DNA of 62,113 nt. It comes from Sandarakinorhabdus cyanobacteriorum (GTDB taxonomy: Bacteria > Pseudomonadota > Alphaproteobacteria > Sphingomonadales > Sphingomonadaceae). The notes below the pieces were generated by a model. The model did not search any database, was not told where the DNA came from, and saw nothing but the letters and a program-made list of their open reading frames with translations. The translations under genes and the position numbers were made by a program. Positions 17,519 to 26,222 of the stretch are shown in pieces; position 1 is the stretch's first letter, and every line of letters begins with the position of its first letter. The DNA lies in contig NZ_NOXT01000102.1 in NCBI RefSeq assembly GCF_002251755.1, positions 1 to 62,113 on the forward strand. Reading direction: 5' to 3'.

Positions 17519-17857
17519 ATGAAGCTGATCCTTGCCCCCGCCCTCGCCTTCGCCCAAGCGGCCCTGCCGGCCGCCGCCTTCGCCCAAACCGCCGCGCCCG
17601 CCGCGCCTGCAGCGCCCGCCGCTCCGGCTGCGCCCGCCGCCCCGGCCGCGGTCAATCTCGACACGCCGATCGAGGTGCTGATCGCCAATGAAAAAACCAA
17701 GGCAGTCCTCGATGCCCGCATCCCCGGCCTGACCAGCCACCCGATGCTGGACCAGTTCAAGGCGATGAGCCTGAAGCAGCTGCAGCCGATGTCGGGCGGG
17801 CAGCTGACCGACGCCCAGATGGAAGCTGTGGCCGCCGATCTCGCCGCCGGCAAGTGA
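17519..17857 (+). CDS. Small exported Ala/Pro-rich protein of unknown function
   Basis: A protein of about 112 residues with a predicted signal peptide ending near AFAQ, then a low-complexity tract of alternating Ala and Pro repeats (about 15-25 residues), then a compact C-terminal domain of about 70 residues (NLDTPIEVLIANEKTKAVLD onwards). AAAGGA at 17504-17509 lies 9 nt before the ATG at 17519, but directly against an in-frame ATG at 17510, so 17519 is the better start. It sits between purB and the phosphoribosyltransferase and may be cotranscribed with them. I do not recognise a family with a known role. Confidence 0.7.
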   Translation: MKLILAPALAFAQAALPAAAFAQTAAPAAPAAPAAPAAPAAPAAVNLDTPIEVLIANEKTKAVLDARIPGLTSHPMLDQFKAMSLKQLQPMSGGQLTDAQMEAVAADLAAGK

Positions 17858-17903
17858 TCCCGCCTCTTGCCCGGCCGGTGCCGATGGTGGCACCGTGCCG
17901 GGC

Positions 17904-18482
17904 ATGAGCGACATTACCAAGATCTGGCTGACCGCCGACGCCTTGCTGGCCGACAGTTTCCGGCTGGCGCGCGCCGTGCTGGAATCGGGCTTCCGCCCCA
18001 CCCACCTGGTTGGCATCTGGCGCGGCGGCGCGCCCATCGGCATCGCCGTGCAGGAATTTTTCGATGTGCACGGCGTGGAATGCGATCATATCGCCATCCG
18101 CACTGCCAGCTATTCCGGGATCGACCGGCAGGCCAGGAGCGTGAAGGTCTATGCGCTGGGCTATCTGATCGACACGCTGAACGCCGATGACCGGCTGTTG
18201 ATCATCGATGATGTGTTCGACAGCGGCCGCAGCATCGAGGCGGTGCTGGCTGAGCTGAAGGCCCGTTGCCGCGCCAATCTGCCGGCCGATATCCGCATCG
18301 CCACCGTGTGGTACAAGCCGGCGCGCAACCAGACGGCGCTGACGCCGGATTATTTCATCCACGAAAGCAACGACTGGCTGGTGTTCCCGCACGAGATTGA
18401 CGGACTGACCGCCGATGAGATCCGCGCCCACAAGCCGGCGGCCGACGTGATCCTGGCCCCGATCAAGGGATTGACCGCATGA
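17904..18482 (+). CDS. Purine phosphoribosyltransferase (hypoxanthine/guanine type)
   Basis: A 192-residue type I phosphoribosyltransferase. LLIIDDVFDSGRS is the PRPP-binding loop (about 95-107), HLVGIWRGGAPIG is the early substrate loop, and WYKPARNQ follows. It transfers ribose 5-phosphate from PRPP to a 6-oxopurine. The overlap with adenine deaminase (ATGA at 18479-18482) suggests hypoxanthine as its base, since the deaminase would make it. A GTG at 17895 would add three residues; the ATG at 17904 is preferred. The exact base specificity is inference. Confidence 0.85.
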   Translation: MSDITKIWLTADALLADSFRLARAVLESGFRPTHLVGIWRGGAPIGIAVQEFFDVHGVECDHIAIRTASYSGIDRQARSVKVYALGYLIDTLNADDRLLIIDDVFDSGRSIEAVLAELKARCRANLPADIRIATVWYKPARNQTALTPDYFIHESNDWLVFPHEIDGLTADEIRAHKPAADVILAPIKGLTA

Positions 18483-19498
18483 CCGGATTTGCCTCGGCGG
18501 CCGACCGCGCCGCCTTCATCGCCGCCCTGCCCAAGGCCGAGTTGCACCTGCACATCGAAGGCAGCCTGGAGCCGGAGATGATGTTCGCGCTGGCCCAGCG
18601 CAACGGCGTTCGCCTGGCGTTCGACAGTATCGAGGCCATCCGCGCCGCCTATGAATTTTCCAACCTGCAGGATTTCCTCGACATTTATTATCAGGGCATG
18701 GCGGTGCTGCGGTGCGAACAGGATTTCTATGACCTGACCGCCGCCTATCTGGCTCGCGCCGCCGCCGACAATGTGCGCCACGTCGAGATTTTCTTTGATC
18801 CCCAGGGCCATACCGAACGTGGGCTGGCCTTTGCCGATGTGGTGGGCGGCATTGCCCGCGCGCTTGCGGATGCCGGCGCCAGGGGCATCAGCAGCCGGCT
18901 CATCATGTGTTTCCTGCGCCATCTTTCGGAGGCCGACGCCGAAGCCACTCTCGATCAGGCGCTGCCGCATCTGCACCTCATCCACGGCGTTGGCCTTGAT
19001 TCGAGCGAGGTCGGCCATCCGCCGGACAAGTTCGCCCGCGTCTTTGCCCGTGCGCGCGGCCTTGGCCTCAAGATCGTCGCCCATGCCGGCGAGGAGGGGC
19101 CGCCCGACTATGTCTGGCAGGCGCTGGATGTGCTGGGCGTGGACCGCATCGATCATGGCAACCGCGCGCTGGAGGATGACGCGCTGGTGCAGCGCATCGT
19201 GGCGGACGGCCTGACGCTCACCGTCTGCCCGCTGTCCAACCTCAAATTGTGCGTGGTGAAGCAACTTGCCGCCCACCCGCTGCGCCGCATGCTTGCGGCC
19301 GGGTTGAAGGCGACGGTGAACAGCGATGATCCGGCCTATTTCGGCGGCTATGTGAGCGCCAACTTCATCGCGGTGGCCGATGCGCTTGATCTGGAGCGCG
19401 ACGAGATCATCACGCTCGCGCGCAACAGCTTCACCGGCAGCTTCCTTTCGCCCGCAGAACAGGCCCCGCATCTGGCCGCCATCGCCGCGCTTGGTTGA
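18479..19498 (+). CDS. Adenine deaminase (adenosine/adenine deaminase family)
   Basis: A 339-residue zinc-dependent deaminase. ELHLHIEGSLEPE has the metal-binding HLH at 23-25, HAGEEGPPDYVWQALDVL lies near 201, and HGNRALEDD and CPLSNLKLCVV follow. The HAGEEGPP and PLSNLKLCVV forms mark the adenine-deaminase branch rather than true adenosine deaminases, so it should convert adenine to hypoxanthine. Its ATG overlaps the stop of the phosphoribosyltransferase (ATGA), which would turn hypoxanthine into IMP. purB upstream then helps return IMP to AMP. The substrate call rests on motif comparison only. Confidence 0.88.
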   Translation: MTGFASAADRAAFIAALPKAELHLHIEGSLEPEMMFALAQRNGVRLAFDSIEAIRAAYEFSNLQDFLDIYYQGMAVLRCEQDFYDLTAAYLARAAADNVRHVEIFFDPQGHTERGLAFADVVGGIARALADAGARGISSRLIMCFLRHLSEADAEATLDQALPHLHLIHGVGLDSSEVGHPPDKFARVFARARGLGLKIVAHAGEEGPPDYVWQALDVLGVDRIDHGNRALEDDALVQRIVADGLTLTVCPLSNLKLCVVKQLAAHPLRRMLAAGLKATVNSDDPAYFGGYVSANFIAVADALDLERDEIITLARNSFTGSFLSPAEQAPHLAAIAALG

Positions 19499-19551
19499 CG
19501 GCGCGGCCGCGTGCCTCCACACAGGCCCCCTGCTCTGGGGAGGGTGACATC

Positions 19552-21078
19552 ATGGTGAAGGCGGATATCGGGCTGGCCAACTGGTTCATGCGGCGCGTGG
19601 CACAGACGCCGCAACGCCCGGCGCTCAGCTTTGACGGCACCACGCGCAGCTATGCCGAGATGGGCGACGCCATCAGCCGGCTGGCCAGTGCGCTCCGGGC
19701 CGGCGGTGTCTGCCGGGGCGACCGGGTGGCCTATCTGGGCCTCAACAACCCGGTCTATTTCGAGGTGATGTTCGCGGCGGCGCGGCTGGGCGCCATCTTC
19801 GTGCCGCTGAACTTCCGCCTCACGGGTGCGGAGCTGGATTATATCATCAACGATGCCGGCGTGCACACGCTGGTGGTCGATGCCATGCACCGCCCGGTGA
19901 TCGACAGCGTGCGCGAGCGCCTGTGCTGCCGCCGTTTCCTCAGCGCCGATGCCGCCGCCGATGGCTGGATGGCACTGGCCGATTTCGTCGGCGATGCGCC
20001 GCCCCTGGCCCAGGGCGAGGCGACGGACGAGGATGATGTCGCCGTCATCATGTACACATCGGGCACCACCGGCCGGCCCAAGGGCGCCATGCTCACCCAC
20101 GGCAATTTCTGGTGGGCCAACATCAACGGCGCGCTGGGCGCCGATGTCAGCGAGAATGACATCACGCTGGTGATGGCGCCGCTGTTCCACATTGGCGGGC
20201 TGAACGTCACGCCCTTGAGCTGCTGGCAAAAGGGCGGCCATGTCGTGCTGCACCGCGCCTTTGATCCGGCGCGCTTCATCGCCGACGTGAAGTCCTATCG
20301 CGTCACCACCAGCTTTGCCGTGCCGGCCATGCTGCTGTTCATCGCCCAGCAGCCGGATTTTGCCGAGGCCGACCTGTCGTCCATCCGGGTGATCATGTGC
20401 GGTGGCGCCCCGGTGCCGGAGCCCTTGTTGCGCCTCTATGCGGCGCGCGGCATCCCGCTGAACCAGGGCTATGGCCTCACCGAAACCGCACCGTCGGGCA
20501 GCTATCTCGGCCCCGAATTCGCGCTGGCCAAGCTGGGTTCGGCCGGCAAGCCGATGTTCTTTGTCGATCTGAAGATCGTGGGCGATGATGGCCGCACGCC
20601 GCTGGGCCCCAATGAGCGCGGCGAAGTGCTGATGCGCGGCCCCAACATCATGCGCGGATATTGGAACAAGCCGGAGGCGACGGCGGCGGCCATCGATGCC
20701 GAGGGCTGGTTCCATTCGGGCGACATCGGCTATCTGGATGACGACGGTTTCCTCTACATCTGCGACCGGCTGAAGGACATGATCATCAGCGGCGGCGAGA
20801 ATATCTACCCGGCCGAGGTGGAGGCCGTGCTCTATGACCACCCCGCCATTGCCGAGGTGGCGATCTTTGGCGAACCGTCGGAAAAATGGGGCGAAAGCGT
20901 CACGGCGGTGGCCGCGCTCAAGCCCGGCGCGTCGCTTGATCTTGAAACCCTGCGCGCCTGGGCGACGGAACGGCTGGCCCGTTACAAGTTGCCGACTCGG
21001 CTGGAAATCGTCACGGCGCTGCCGCGCAACCCGGCCGGCAAGGTGCTGAAATTCGAACTGCGCGACCGGTTCCGCTGA
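19552..21078 (+). CDS. Long-chain acyl-CoA synthetase / AMP-dependent ligase
   Basis: A 508-residue adenylate-forming enzyme. YTSGTTGRPKGAM is the ATP loop (about 166-178). GYGLTETAP, GWFHSGDIGYLDDDGFLYIC, RLKDMIISGGENIYP and the C-terminal PAGKVLK lysine motif are all intact. It activates a carboxylic acid, most likely a fatty acid, to its CoA thioester; chain length is not predictable. The ATG at 19552 has a strong purine stretch (GGGGAGGG, 19537-19544) 7 nt upstream. An in-frame region to 19495 overlaps the previous stop and is unlikely to be translated. Confidence 0.92.
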   Translation: MVKADIGLANWFMRRVAQTPQRPALSFDGTTRSYAEMGDAISRLASALRAGGVCRGDRVAYLGLNNPVYFEVMFAAARLGAIFVPLNFRLTGAELDYIINDAGVHTLVVDAMHRPVIDSVRERLCCRRFLSADAAADGWMALADFVGDAPPLAQGEATDEDDVAVIMYTSGTTGRPKGAMLTHGNFWWANINGALGADVSENDITLVMAPLFHIGGLNVTPLSCWQKGGHVVLHRAFDPARFIADVKSYRVTTSFAVPAMLLFIAQQPDFAEADLSSIRVIMCGGAPVPEPLLRLYAARGIPLNQGYGLTETAPSGSYLGPEFALAKLGSAGKPMFFVDLKIVGDDGRTPLGPNERGEVLMRGPNIMRGYWNKPEATAAAIDAEGWFHSGDIGYLDDDGFLYICDRLKDMIISGGENIYPAEVEAVLYDHPAIAEVAIFGEPSEKWGESVTAVAALKPGASLDLETLRAWATERLARYKLPTRLEIVTALPRNPAGKVLKFELRDRFR

Positions 21079-21116
21079 TCCTGCCCAGCCGAAGGATGAG
21101 GAGGCGGAGGGGCGAT

Positions 21117-21167
21117 CCTCCCCAAACTTGTTTGGGGAGGTGGCACGCGGCACGCGTGACGGAGGGG
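21117..21167. repeat. CCTCCCCAAAC/GTTTGGGGAGG palindromic element, copy 1
   Basis: A perfect 11-bp inverted repeat (21117-21127 and 21130-21140) with a 2-nt loop, followed by a second shorter palindromic part (GGCACGCG...CGCGTGAC) and GGAGGGG. It lies in the convergent gap between the acyl-CoA synthetase and the histidine phosphatase. It matches the intergenic palindromes common in sphingomonad genomes and could serve as a two-way transcription end. Confidence 0.75.
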
Positions 21168-21200
21168 CCGGCGTTTGCACGGCCGCCCCGCGCACTGCCT

Positions 21201-21827
21201 TCAGGCCGCGCGCGATGCCACCACGCCGCTGCCGATGTGCAGCATCTCCTCCGCGCCGTCCCGGATGCGGAACACGGTGCCCTGCGGCGCCCGCGGGGCA
21301 ACCGGCACGCCGTGCCAATCCTCGCCGCCAACCAGGATGCCGCGCAGCACGCTGGCGGTGATGCCGTGGCTGATCACCAGCGTCGGCCGCGCCGGGTCCA
21401 GCCCGGCCAGCCAGTCGTGCAACCGTGCAGCAATCTGGGGAAACCATTCGCCGTTCGGCGGCGGCACGCTGAACAGGCCGCGCTCCGCATCGACAATCGG
21501 CTGGCCCAGTTCGGCGATAATATCCTGATACCAGCGGCCTTCCCAATCGCCGACATCGATTTCCAGCAGGCGTGGATCCTGTTGCCAGTGGAAGAACCTG
21601 AGGCCGAGATGCTCGCCGATGATCGCCGCCGTCTGCTGGGTGCGGCCCGATGGTGACACCCACAGATCCAGATCGGGCGCTTCGCCCAGCACGCTGCGCA
21701 GCGCCGCGCCCATGGCTTCGGCCTGGGCGATGCCGGTGCGGGTGAGGGGGGTGTGCGCCATATGGCCCTGCATGCGGGCGGCGGCGTTGAACACGGTTTC
21801 GGCGTGGCGGGCGAGAATCATATCCAT
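21201..21827 (-). CDS. Histidine phosphatase family protein (phosphoglycerate mutase-like)
   Basis: A 208-residue member of the histidine phosphatase superfamily. The phosphohistidine motif reads LARHAET (residues 5-11), with Ala in place of the usual Gly but His retained. SPSGRTQQTA carries the second catalytic Arg, EIDVGDWEGRWYQD the acid region and VISHG the second His. The substrate is unknown. It is convergent with the acyl-CoA synthetase and divergent from dnaN, about 100 bp away. The Met codons at 1 and 3 are both possible starts. Confidence 0.88.
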   Translation of the reverse strand: MDMILARHAETVFNAAARMQGHMAHTPLTRTGIAQAEAMGAALRSVLGEAPDLDLWVSPSGRTQQTAAIIGEHLGLRFFHWQQDPRLLEIDVGDWEGRWYQDIIAELGQPIVDAERGLFSVPPPNGEWFPQIAARLHDWLAGLDPARPTLVISHGITASVLRGILVGGEDWHGVPVAPRAPQGTVFRIRDGAEEMLHIGSGVVASRAA

Positions 21828-21925
21828 GCCCGGCTTTATCGGCGCTTTGGCTGCACTTCGCCACTACCACCCTGCGCCTGAATGGCTATAGTGGCCTTCG
21901 TGTAACAAAATTAGCAGGGACCGGA

Positions 21926-23047
21926 ATGAAGGCCACCGTTGAACGCGCCACGCTGGTGAAGTGCCTGGGCCATATCCAGTCGGTGGTTGAACGTCGCAAC
22001 ACCATCCCGATCCTGTCCAACGTGCTGATCGAGGCGCGGGGCGATGGCCTGCGCCTGATGGCGACCGATCTGGATCTGCAGGTGGTGGAAACCATCCCGG
22101 CCGGCATCGACGTGCAGGGGGCGACCACGGTTTCGGCCCACACGCTGTTCGACATCGTGCGCAAGATCCCCGATGGTGCCCAGGTCGAACTGGCGGTGTC
22201 GGGCGACCGCATGAGCGTGGTGGCCGGCCGCAGCCGGTTCAGCCTGTCGACCCTGAAGCGCGATGATTTCCCGGTGATTGCCGAAACCGATCTGCCGGTG
22301 CGCTTCACTCTGTCGGCGGCCGACCTCAAGGAACTGATCGACGCGACGCGCTTTGCGATTTCCACCGAGGAGACGCGCTATTATCTGAATGGCATCTACA
22401 TGCATGCCACCAGCGGCCCGTCGCCCAAGCTGCGCGGCGTGGCGACCGATGGCCACCGCCTGGCCCGGATCGAGCTGGAGCTGCCGGCCGGTGCCGCCGA
22501 CATGCCGGGCGTGATCGTGCCCCGGAAGTGCGTGGCCGAAGTGCGCAAGCTGCTGGACGAGATGGCCGCCGATGCGCCGGTGGAAATCAGCCTGTCTGCC
22601 GCCAAGATCCGCTTCCGCTTCTCGGCAGACAGCACGCTCACCAGCAAGCTGATCGATGGCACCTTCCCGGATTACAGCCGGGTGATCCCGACCGCGAACG
22701 ACAAGCTGCTGAAGATCGACGCCAAGACGCTGGCCGAAGGCGTGGACCGCGTGGCGGCGATTGCCACCACCGAAAAGACCCGCGCCGTGAAGCTGGCGCT
22801 GGGCCGGGACAAGGTGACCCTGTCGGTCACCAGCCCGGAAAACGGCACCGCTTCGGAAGATCTGGCCGCCGATTATGCCGCCAGCGAGCTGGAGGTGGGC
22901 TTCAACTATCGCTACCTGCTCGACATCCTGGGCCAGGTCCGCAGCGACAGCGTGGATGTGCATCTCTCCGATGCCTCGGCCCCCACGCTGATCCGCGAAG
23001 GCGACGATGCCCGCGCCCTCTATGTGCTGATGCCGATGCGGGTGTGA
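21926..23047 (+). CDS. dnaN: DNA polymerase III beta subunit (sliding clamp)
   Basis: A 373-residue clamp protein that forms a ring around DNA and tethers polymerase III. It begins MKATVERATLVKCLGHIQSV and ends with the typical YVLMPMRV. Three homologous domains (about 1-120, 121-245, 246-373) are present with no gap. AGCAGGGACC before the ATG gives a weak ribosome-binding site. dnaA and recF are not beside it: the neighbours are a histidine phosphatase and cysH, so in this organism dnaN is separated from the classical dnaA region. Confidence 0.97.
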   Translation: MKATVERATLVKCLGHIQSVVERRNTIPILSNVLIEARGDGLRLMATDLDLQVVETIPAGIDVQGATTVSAHTLFDIVRKIPDGAQVELAVSGDRMSVVAGRSRFSLSTLKRDDFPVIAETDLPVRFTLSAADLKELIDATRFAISTEETRYYLNGIYMHATSGPSPKLRGVATDGHRLARIELELPAGAADMPGVIVPRKCVAEVRKLLDEMAADAPVEISLSAAKIRFRFSADSTLTSKLIDGTFPDYSRVIPTANDKLLKIDAKTLAEGVDRVAAIATTEKTRAVKLALGRDKVTLSVTSPENGTASEDLAADYAASELEVGFNYRYLLDILGQVRSDSVDVHLSDASAPTLIREGDDARALYVLMPMRV

Positions 23048-23056
23048 AGCCGTGAT

Positions 23057-23080
23057 CCTCCCCAAACTTGTTTGGGGAGG
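23057..23080. repeat. CCTCCCCAAAC/GTTTGGGGAGG palindromic element, copy 2
   Basis: The same perfect 11-bp inverted repeat as at 21117 (arms 23057-23067 and 23070-23080), just after the dnaN stop in the convergent gap with cysH. The palindrome and three upstream bases (GAT) are identical to copy 1. The downstream flank differs, so this is a dispersed palindrome rather than a recent duplication of a long segment. Confidence 0.75.
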
Positions 23081-23118
23081 CGGAGAGGCCGTCCGAGGCG
23101 GAGGTGCCGCTCGGCCGT

Positions 23119-23856
23119 TCAGAACACCGGCTGGTTGTGGATGCCGCACTCGGTCTTGTCCCAGTGGCGCCAGCGGCCGGCGCGGGGGTCTTCGCCGGGT
23201 TGCACCTGGGATGTGCAGGGCTGGCAGCCGATGCTGGCATAGCCCTGGGCTTCCAGCGGGTGGCGCGGCAGCTCACGCGCCGCGAACTGCGCGTCGATGC
23301 GGGCCTTGTCCCAATCGGCGAGCGGGTTGATCTTCAGCCGGCCGGCATCGAGCTCAAAGCGCGGCAGCCCGGCACGGCCAGCCTGAAAGCCCTTGCGGCC
23401 GGAAATCCAGGCATCAAACGGCGCCAGCGCCCGCGCCAGCGGCTCCACCTTTCTCAGATCGCAGCAGCCATCGGGATCATAGCCCCAGCGCATGCCCTTG
23501 GCATCGCGGGCGGCAAGTTGGTGGGTATCGGGGCGGAACACGCGCAAATCGGTGAAACCGAACTGTTCCACCAGCGCGTCGCCATAGGCCAGGGTTTCGC
23601 CAAACATCTTCTGGGTGTTGATGAAGATCAGCGGCACCGATTTGTCGATGCTGGCCACCAGATCGAGCAGCACCGCCGATTCGGTGCCGAACGAGCTGAC
23701 CAGCGCCACCCGGCCGCGCAATTCGCCCAGCAACAGATCGGCCAGCATCGCCGCCGTGTCCTGCCCGGCCAGCCGCTCGGTCAACGCCGTCACATCGGCG
23801 GCGGTGAAAGCCGGCGCGGTCTCGATCCGGTCAGGCTGGCGGGCCGCGCTGCTCAT
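23119..23856 (-). CDS. cysH: Adenylyl-sulfate / phosphoadenylyl-sulfate reductase
   Basis: Reduces activated sulfate to sulfite. The 245-residue protein has the PP-loop-like SSFGTESAVLL (about 53-63), GCCDLRKVEPL, IGCQPCT and the C-terminal KTECGIH with the catalytic Cys. The extra CC and CxxC pairs bind a 4Fe-4S cluster, which marks enzymes that reduce APS rather than PAPS. The ATG at 23856 overlaps the upstream DUF934 stop (ATGA), so it is the last gene of the sulfite-reduction operon. The ATP sulfurylase genes are not in this window. Confidence 0.93.
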   Translation of the reverse strand: MSSAARQPDRIETAPAFTAADVTALTERLAGQDTAAMLADLLLGELRGRVALVSSFGTESAVLLDLVASIDKSVPLIFINTQKMFGETLAYGDALVEQFGFTDLRVFRPDTHQLAARDAKGMRWGYDPDGCCDLRKVEPLARALAPFDAWISGRKGFQAGRAGLPRFELDAGRLKINPLADWDKARIDAQFAARELPRHPLEAQGYASIGCQPCTSQVQPGEDPRAGRWRHWDKTECGIHNQPVF

Positions 23857-24311
23857 CGGGCCGCCAGCGCCCGCTCCTCGCGCAACAGCCACACCGGCCG
23901 CGCGGTATCGGCCGCCTTCATATAGACATGCGGGAAGCGCGCCAGCGTCGCCCGCGCCACATCGGCATCAAAGGGTTTTTCCGGCAGCACCGCATCAAAG
24001 CCGGCACGGACCAGAAAGCCCAGCTGATCGACATAGAGCACGCCCACAGCGCGGATTTCGCCGGCAAAACCGGCTTCCCGCAGGATGCGCGCCGCCGAAA
24101 AGCCGCGGCCTTCGCGGAATTTCGGGAAGGCGATGTCGATGCGGCGCAGGCTGGCGAGATGCGGGATCAGCGCCCGCGCATCATCGCCGGGCTCCAGCCG
24201 CACAGCCGTGCCGCCGGCCTGATACGCATCCAGCGGCACGGCCGGGTCGCCATGCGCCCAAGAGCTATCCTGGGGGTCATCGCGCAGGCGAAACAGGGTG
24301 GACTCAGCCAT
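23853..24311 (-). CDS. DUF934 family protein of the sulfite-reduction operon
   Basis: A 152-residue protein of the DUF934 family, regularly found between sulfite reductase and cysH in alphaproteobacteria and sometimes called a sulfite-reduction accessory oxidoreductase. Conserved features are IDIAFPKFREGRGFS, followed by VGVLYVDQLGFLVRAGFDA. The molecular role is not established. The ATG at 24311 overlaps the reductase stop by 8 bp, and the stop overlaps the cysH start (ATGA). A longer frame to 24341 would overlap the reductase by 38 bp and is less likely. Confidence 0.88.
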   Translation of the reverse strand: MAESTLFRLRDDPQDSSWAHGDPAVPLDAYQAGGTAVRLEPGDDARALIPHLASLRRIDIAFPKFREGRGFSAARILREAGFAGEIRAVGVLYVDQLGFLVRAGFDAVLPEKPFDADVARATLARFPHVYMKAADTARPVWLLREERALAAR

Positions 24312-25935
24312 AAACGGCCTCCTTGAAGGGCTCGGCGCCAACGCGGCGATAGGTGTCGAGGAAGCGCTCGCCCGGGCCGCTGCGCAGGCTCTGATAGCGG
24401 CCGATCACCTTCTCGACCGCCGTCACGATGCCATTTTCGTCAAAGCCTGGGCCCAGGATCTTGGCCAGGCTGGCATCTTCCGCCCCCGAACCGCCGAGCA
24501 GCAGCTGGTAATTTTCCTCGCCCTTGCGATCGACACCCAGGATGCCGATGTGGCCGGCATGATGGTGGCCGCAGCCGTTGATGCAGCCCGATATCTTGAT
24601 CTTCAACTCGCCCAGATCGGCTTCCTGCGGGGCGAGGCGAACCGCCAGCTTCTGCGCGATCGGGATCGAACGGGCATTGGCCAGCGTGCAATAATCAAGG
24701 CCGGGGCAGGAAATGATGTCGCTCGCCCGGTCCAGATTGGCGGTTGCCAGGCCCGCGCCCTTCAGCGCCTGCCAGATGGTGAACAGCGCATCGCGGCGCA
24801 CATGCGGCAGCACCAGATTCTGCGCATGGGTCACGCGGATCTCGTCCTGTGCATGGGCCTTGGCCAGATCGGCGATCAGGTCCATCTGATCGGCACTGGC
24901 ATCGCCGGGGATCTCGCCCGGCGCCTTCAGGCTGATCGTCACGATGGCATGGCCCGGCACCTTGTGCGGATGCGTGTTCACTGCCACCCAATTGGCAAAT
25001 TCCGGGTTGGAAAGATCAATCTCAACCGGCGCATCGGCATCGAGCACGGGCGGCTGGAAATGTGCCGCGATGCGCGCCAGTTCCGATGGCGGCGGATCAA
25101 GGCCCAGCGGCTTCAGCGCCGCCCACTCCTCCTCCACCTGCCGCGCAAACTCTGCGGGGCCCAGATCATTGACCAGGATCTTGATACGCGCCTTGTAGAT
25201 ATTGTCGCGCCGGCCGTGGCGGTTGTACACGCGCAGGATGGCTTCCATGTAGCTGAGATAGTCAGCGACCGGCAGAAATTCGCGGATCACATGGGCCAGC
25301 AGCGGCGTGCGCCCCATGCCGCCGCCCACCAGCACCTTCAGGCCAATTTCACCCTCGGCGCCGTGCACCAACTCCAACCCGATATCGTGCAGCTGGATGG
25401 CAGCGCGGTCGATCGTGCTGCCGGTCACGGCGATCTTGAACTTCCGTGGCAGGAAGGAAAATTCCGGATGCAGCGTCGACCATTGCCGCAGCAACTCGGC
25501 ATAGGGGCGCGGATCGGCAATCTCGTCGGCCGCCGCCGCTGCAAACTGGTCGGAACTGATGTTGCGGATGCAGTTGCCGCTGGTCTGGAAGGCATGCATC
25601 TCCACACTGGCCAGATCGGCGAGCAGGTCGGGCATCTCCTCCAGCTTCATCCAGTTGTACTGGATGTTCTGGCGCGTGGTGAAATGGCCATAGCCGCGGT
25701 CATAACGGCGGGCGATATGCGCCAGCATGTGCAGCTGCCGGCTGTCCAGCGTGCCATAGGGAATGGCGACGCGCAGCATATAGGCGTGCAATTGCAGATA
25801 GATGCCGTTCATCAGCCGCAGCGGCTTGAAGGCTTCTTCGGAAATCTCGTTGTTCAGGCGGCGGGCAACCTGGTCGCGGAATTCGGCGACGCGGGCATCG
25901 ACAATGGCCTGATCAAATTCGTCGTAACGATACAT
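24304..25935 (-). CDS. cysI: Nitrite/sulfite reductase hemoprotein subunit
   Basis: A 543-residue siroheme and 4Fe-4S enzyme that reduces sulfite to sulfide with six electrons. It has two ferredoxin-like repeats. The cluster and siroheme ligands appear as CPGLDYC (CX5C, about residues 423-429) and CINGCGHHH (CX3C, about 462-470). No flavoprotein partner (CysJ) is encoded nearby, so a ferredoxin is the likely donor. Its start (25935) overlaps the DUF2849 stop by one base. Position between DUF2849 and DUF934 and before cysH supports sulfite rather than nitrite as substrate. Confidence 0.93.
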   Translation of the reverse strand: MYRYDEFDQAIVDARVAEFRDQVARRLNNEISEEAFKPLRLMNGIYLQLHAYMLRVAIPYGTLDSRQLHMLAHIARRYDRGYGHFTTRQNIQYNWMKLEEMPDLLADLASVEMHAFQTSGNCIRNISSDQFAAAAADEIADPRPYAELLRQWSTLHPEFSFLPRKFKIAVTGSTIDRAAIQLHDIGLELVHGAEGEIGLKVLVGGGMGRTPLLAHVIREFLPVADYLSYMEAILRVYNRHGRRDNIYKARIKILVNDLGPAEFARQVEEEWAALKPLGLDPPPSELARIAAHFQPPVLDADAPVEIDLSNPEFANWVAVNTHPHKVPGHAIVTISLKAPGEIPGDASADQMDLIADLAKAHAQDEIRVTHAQNLVLPHVRRDALFTIWQALKGAGLATANLDRASDIISCPGLDYCTLANARSIPIAQKLAVRLAPQEADLGELKIKISGCINGCGHHHAGHIGILGVDRKGEENYQLLLGGSGAEDASLAKILGPGFDENGIVTAVEKVIGRYQSLRSGPGERFLDTYRRVGAEPFKEAVYG

Positions 25936-26222
25936 CAGATGGACTCGACCGGGATGGAGGGAAGGGCAAAATCGGGCCGCACGCTGGGCCCCACGGCGCG
26001 CACCCGTTCACGCGTCGTGCGCGGGCGCCAGCCGGCGTCGCTGGGATCGGCATCGATCAGCGCCAGATCGTTGATGCGCTCCTGGGGTGAGAATTGCGCG
26101 ATCAGCGCCTCGCCGCTGTCGTCCACGGCGATCGCGTCCTTCAGGTGCAGGGACCAGCCATCGCCGGTCCACCAGATCACATCACCGGTTTCGACCCGGT
26201 TGCCAGTCAACAGGCGGGGCAT
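25935..26222 (-). CDS. DUF2849 family protein
   Basis: A 95-residue protein starting MPRLLTGNRVETGDVIWW, matching the DUF2849 family found next to sulfite reductase genes in alphaproteobacteria. It overlaps cobA upstream by 16 bp and the reductase downstream by one base (TGATG). The C-terminal half contains DADPSDAGWRPRTTRERVRA. No catalytic motif is visible. Tight coupling suggests an accessory role in making or running the reductase, but the function is unknown. The frame continues upstream to 26534 only as an antisense-like artefact inside cobA. Confidence 0.85.
   Translation of the reverse strand: MPRLLTGNRVETGDVIWWTGDGWSLHLKDAIAVDDSGEALIAQFSPQERINDLALIDADPSDAGWRPRTTRERVRAVGPSVRPDFALPSIPVESI

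Noticed and set aside
18479-19498. The deaminase as a true adenosine deaminase
   Set aside because: The forms HAGEEGPPDY and CPLSNLKLCVV fit the adenine-deaminase branch better. The overlap with a purine phosphoribosyltransferase agrees.
21117-23080. Identical palindromes on both sides of the phosphatase-dnaN block as ends of a mobile element
   Set aside because: The match is limited to the palindrome and three flanking bases, no transposase is present, and dnaN is essential. Related palindromes lie at other convergent gaps.
24304-25935. The reductase as an assimilatory nitrite reductase
   Set aside because: The motifs cannot separate the two, but the operon holds cobA, DUF2849, DUF934 and cysH, all of sulfite reduction, and no nitrate genes.
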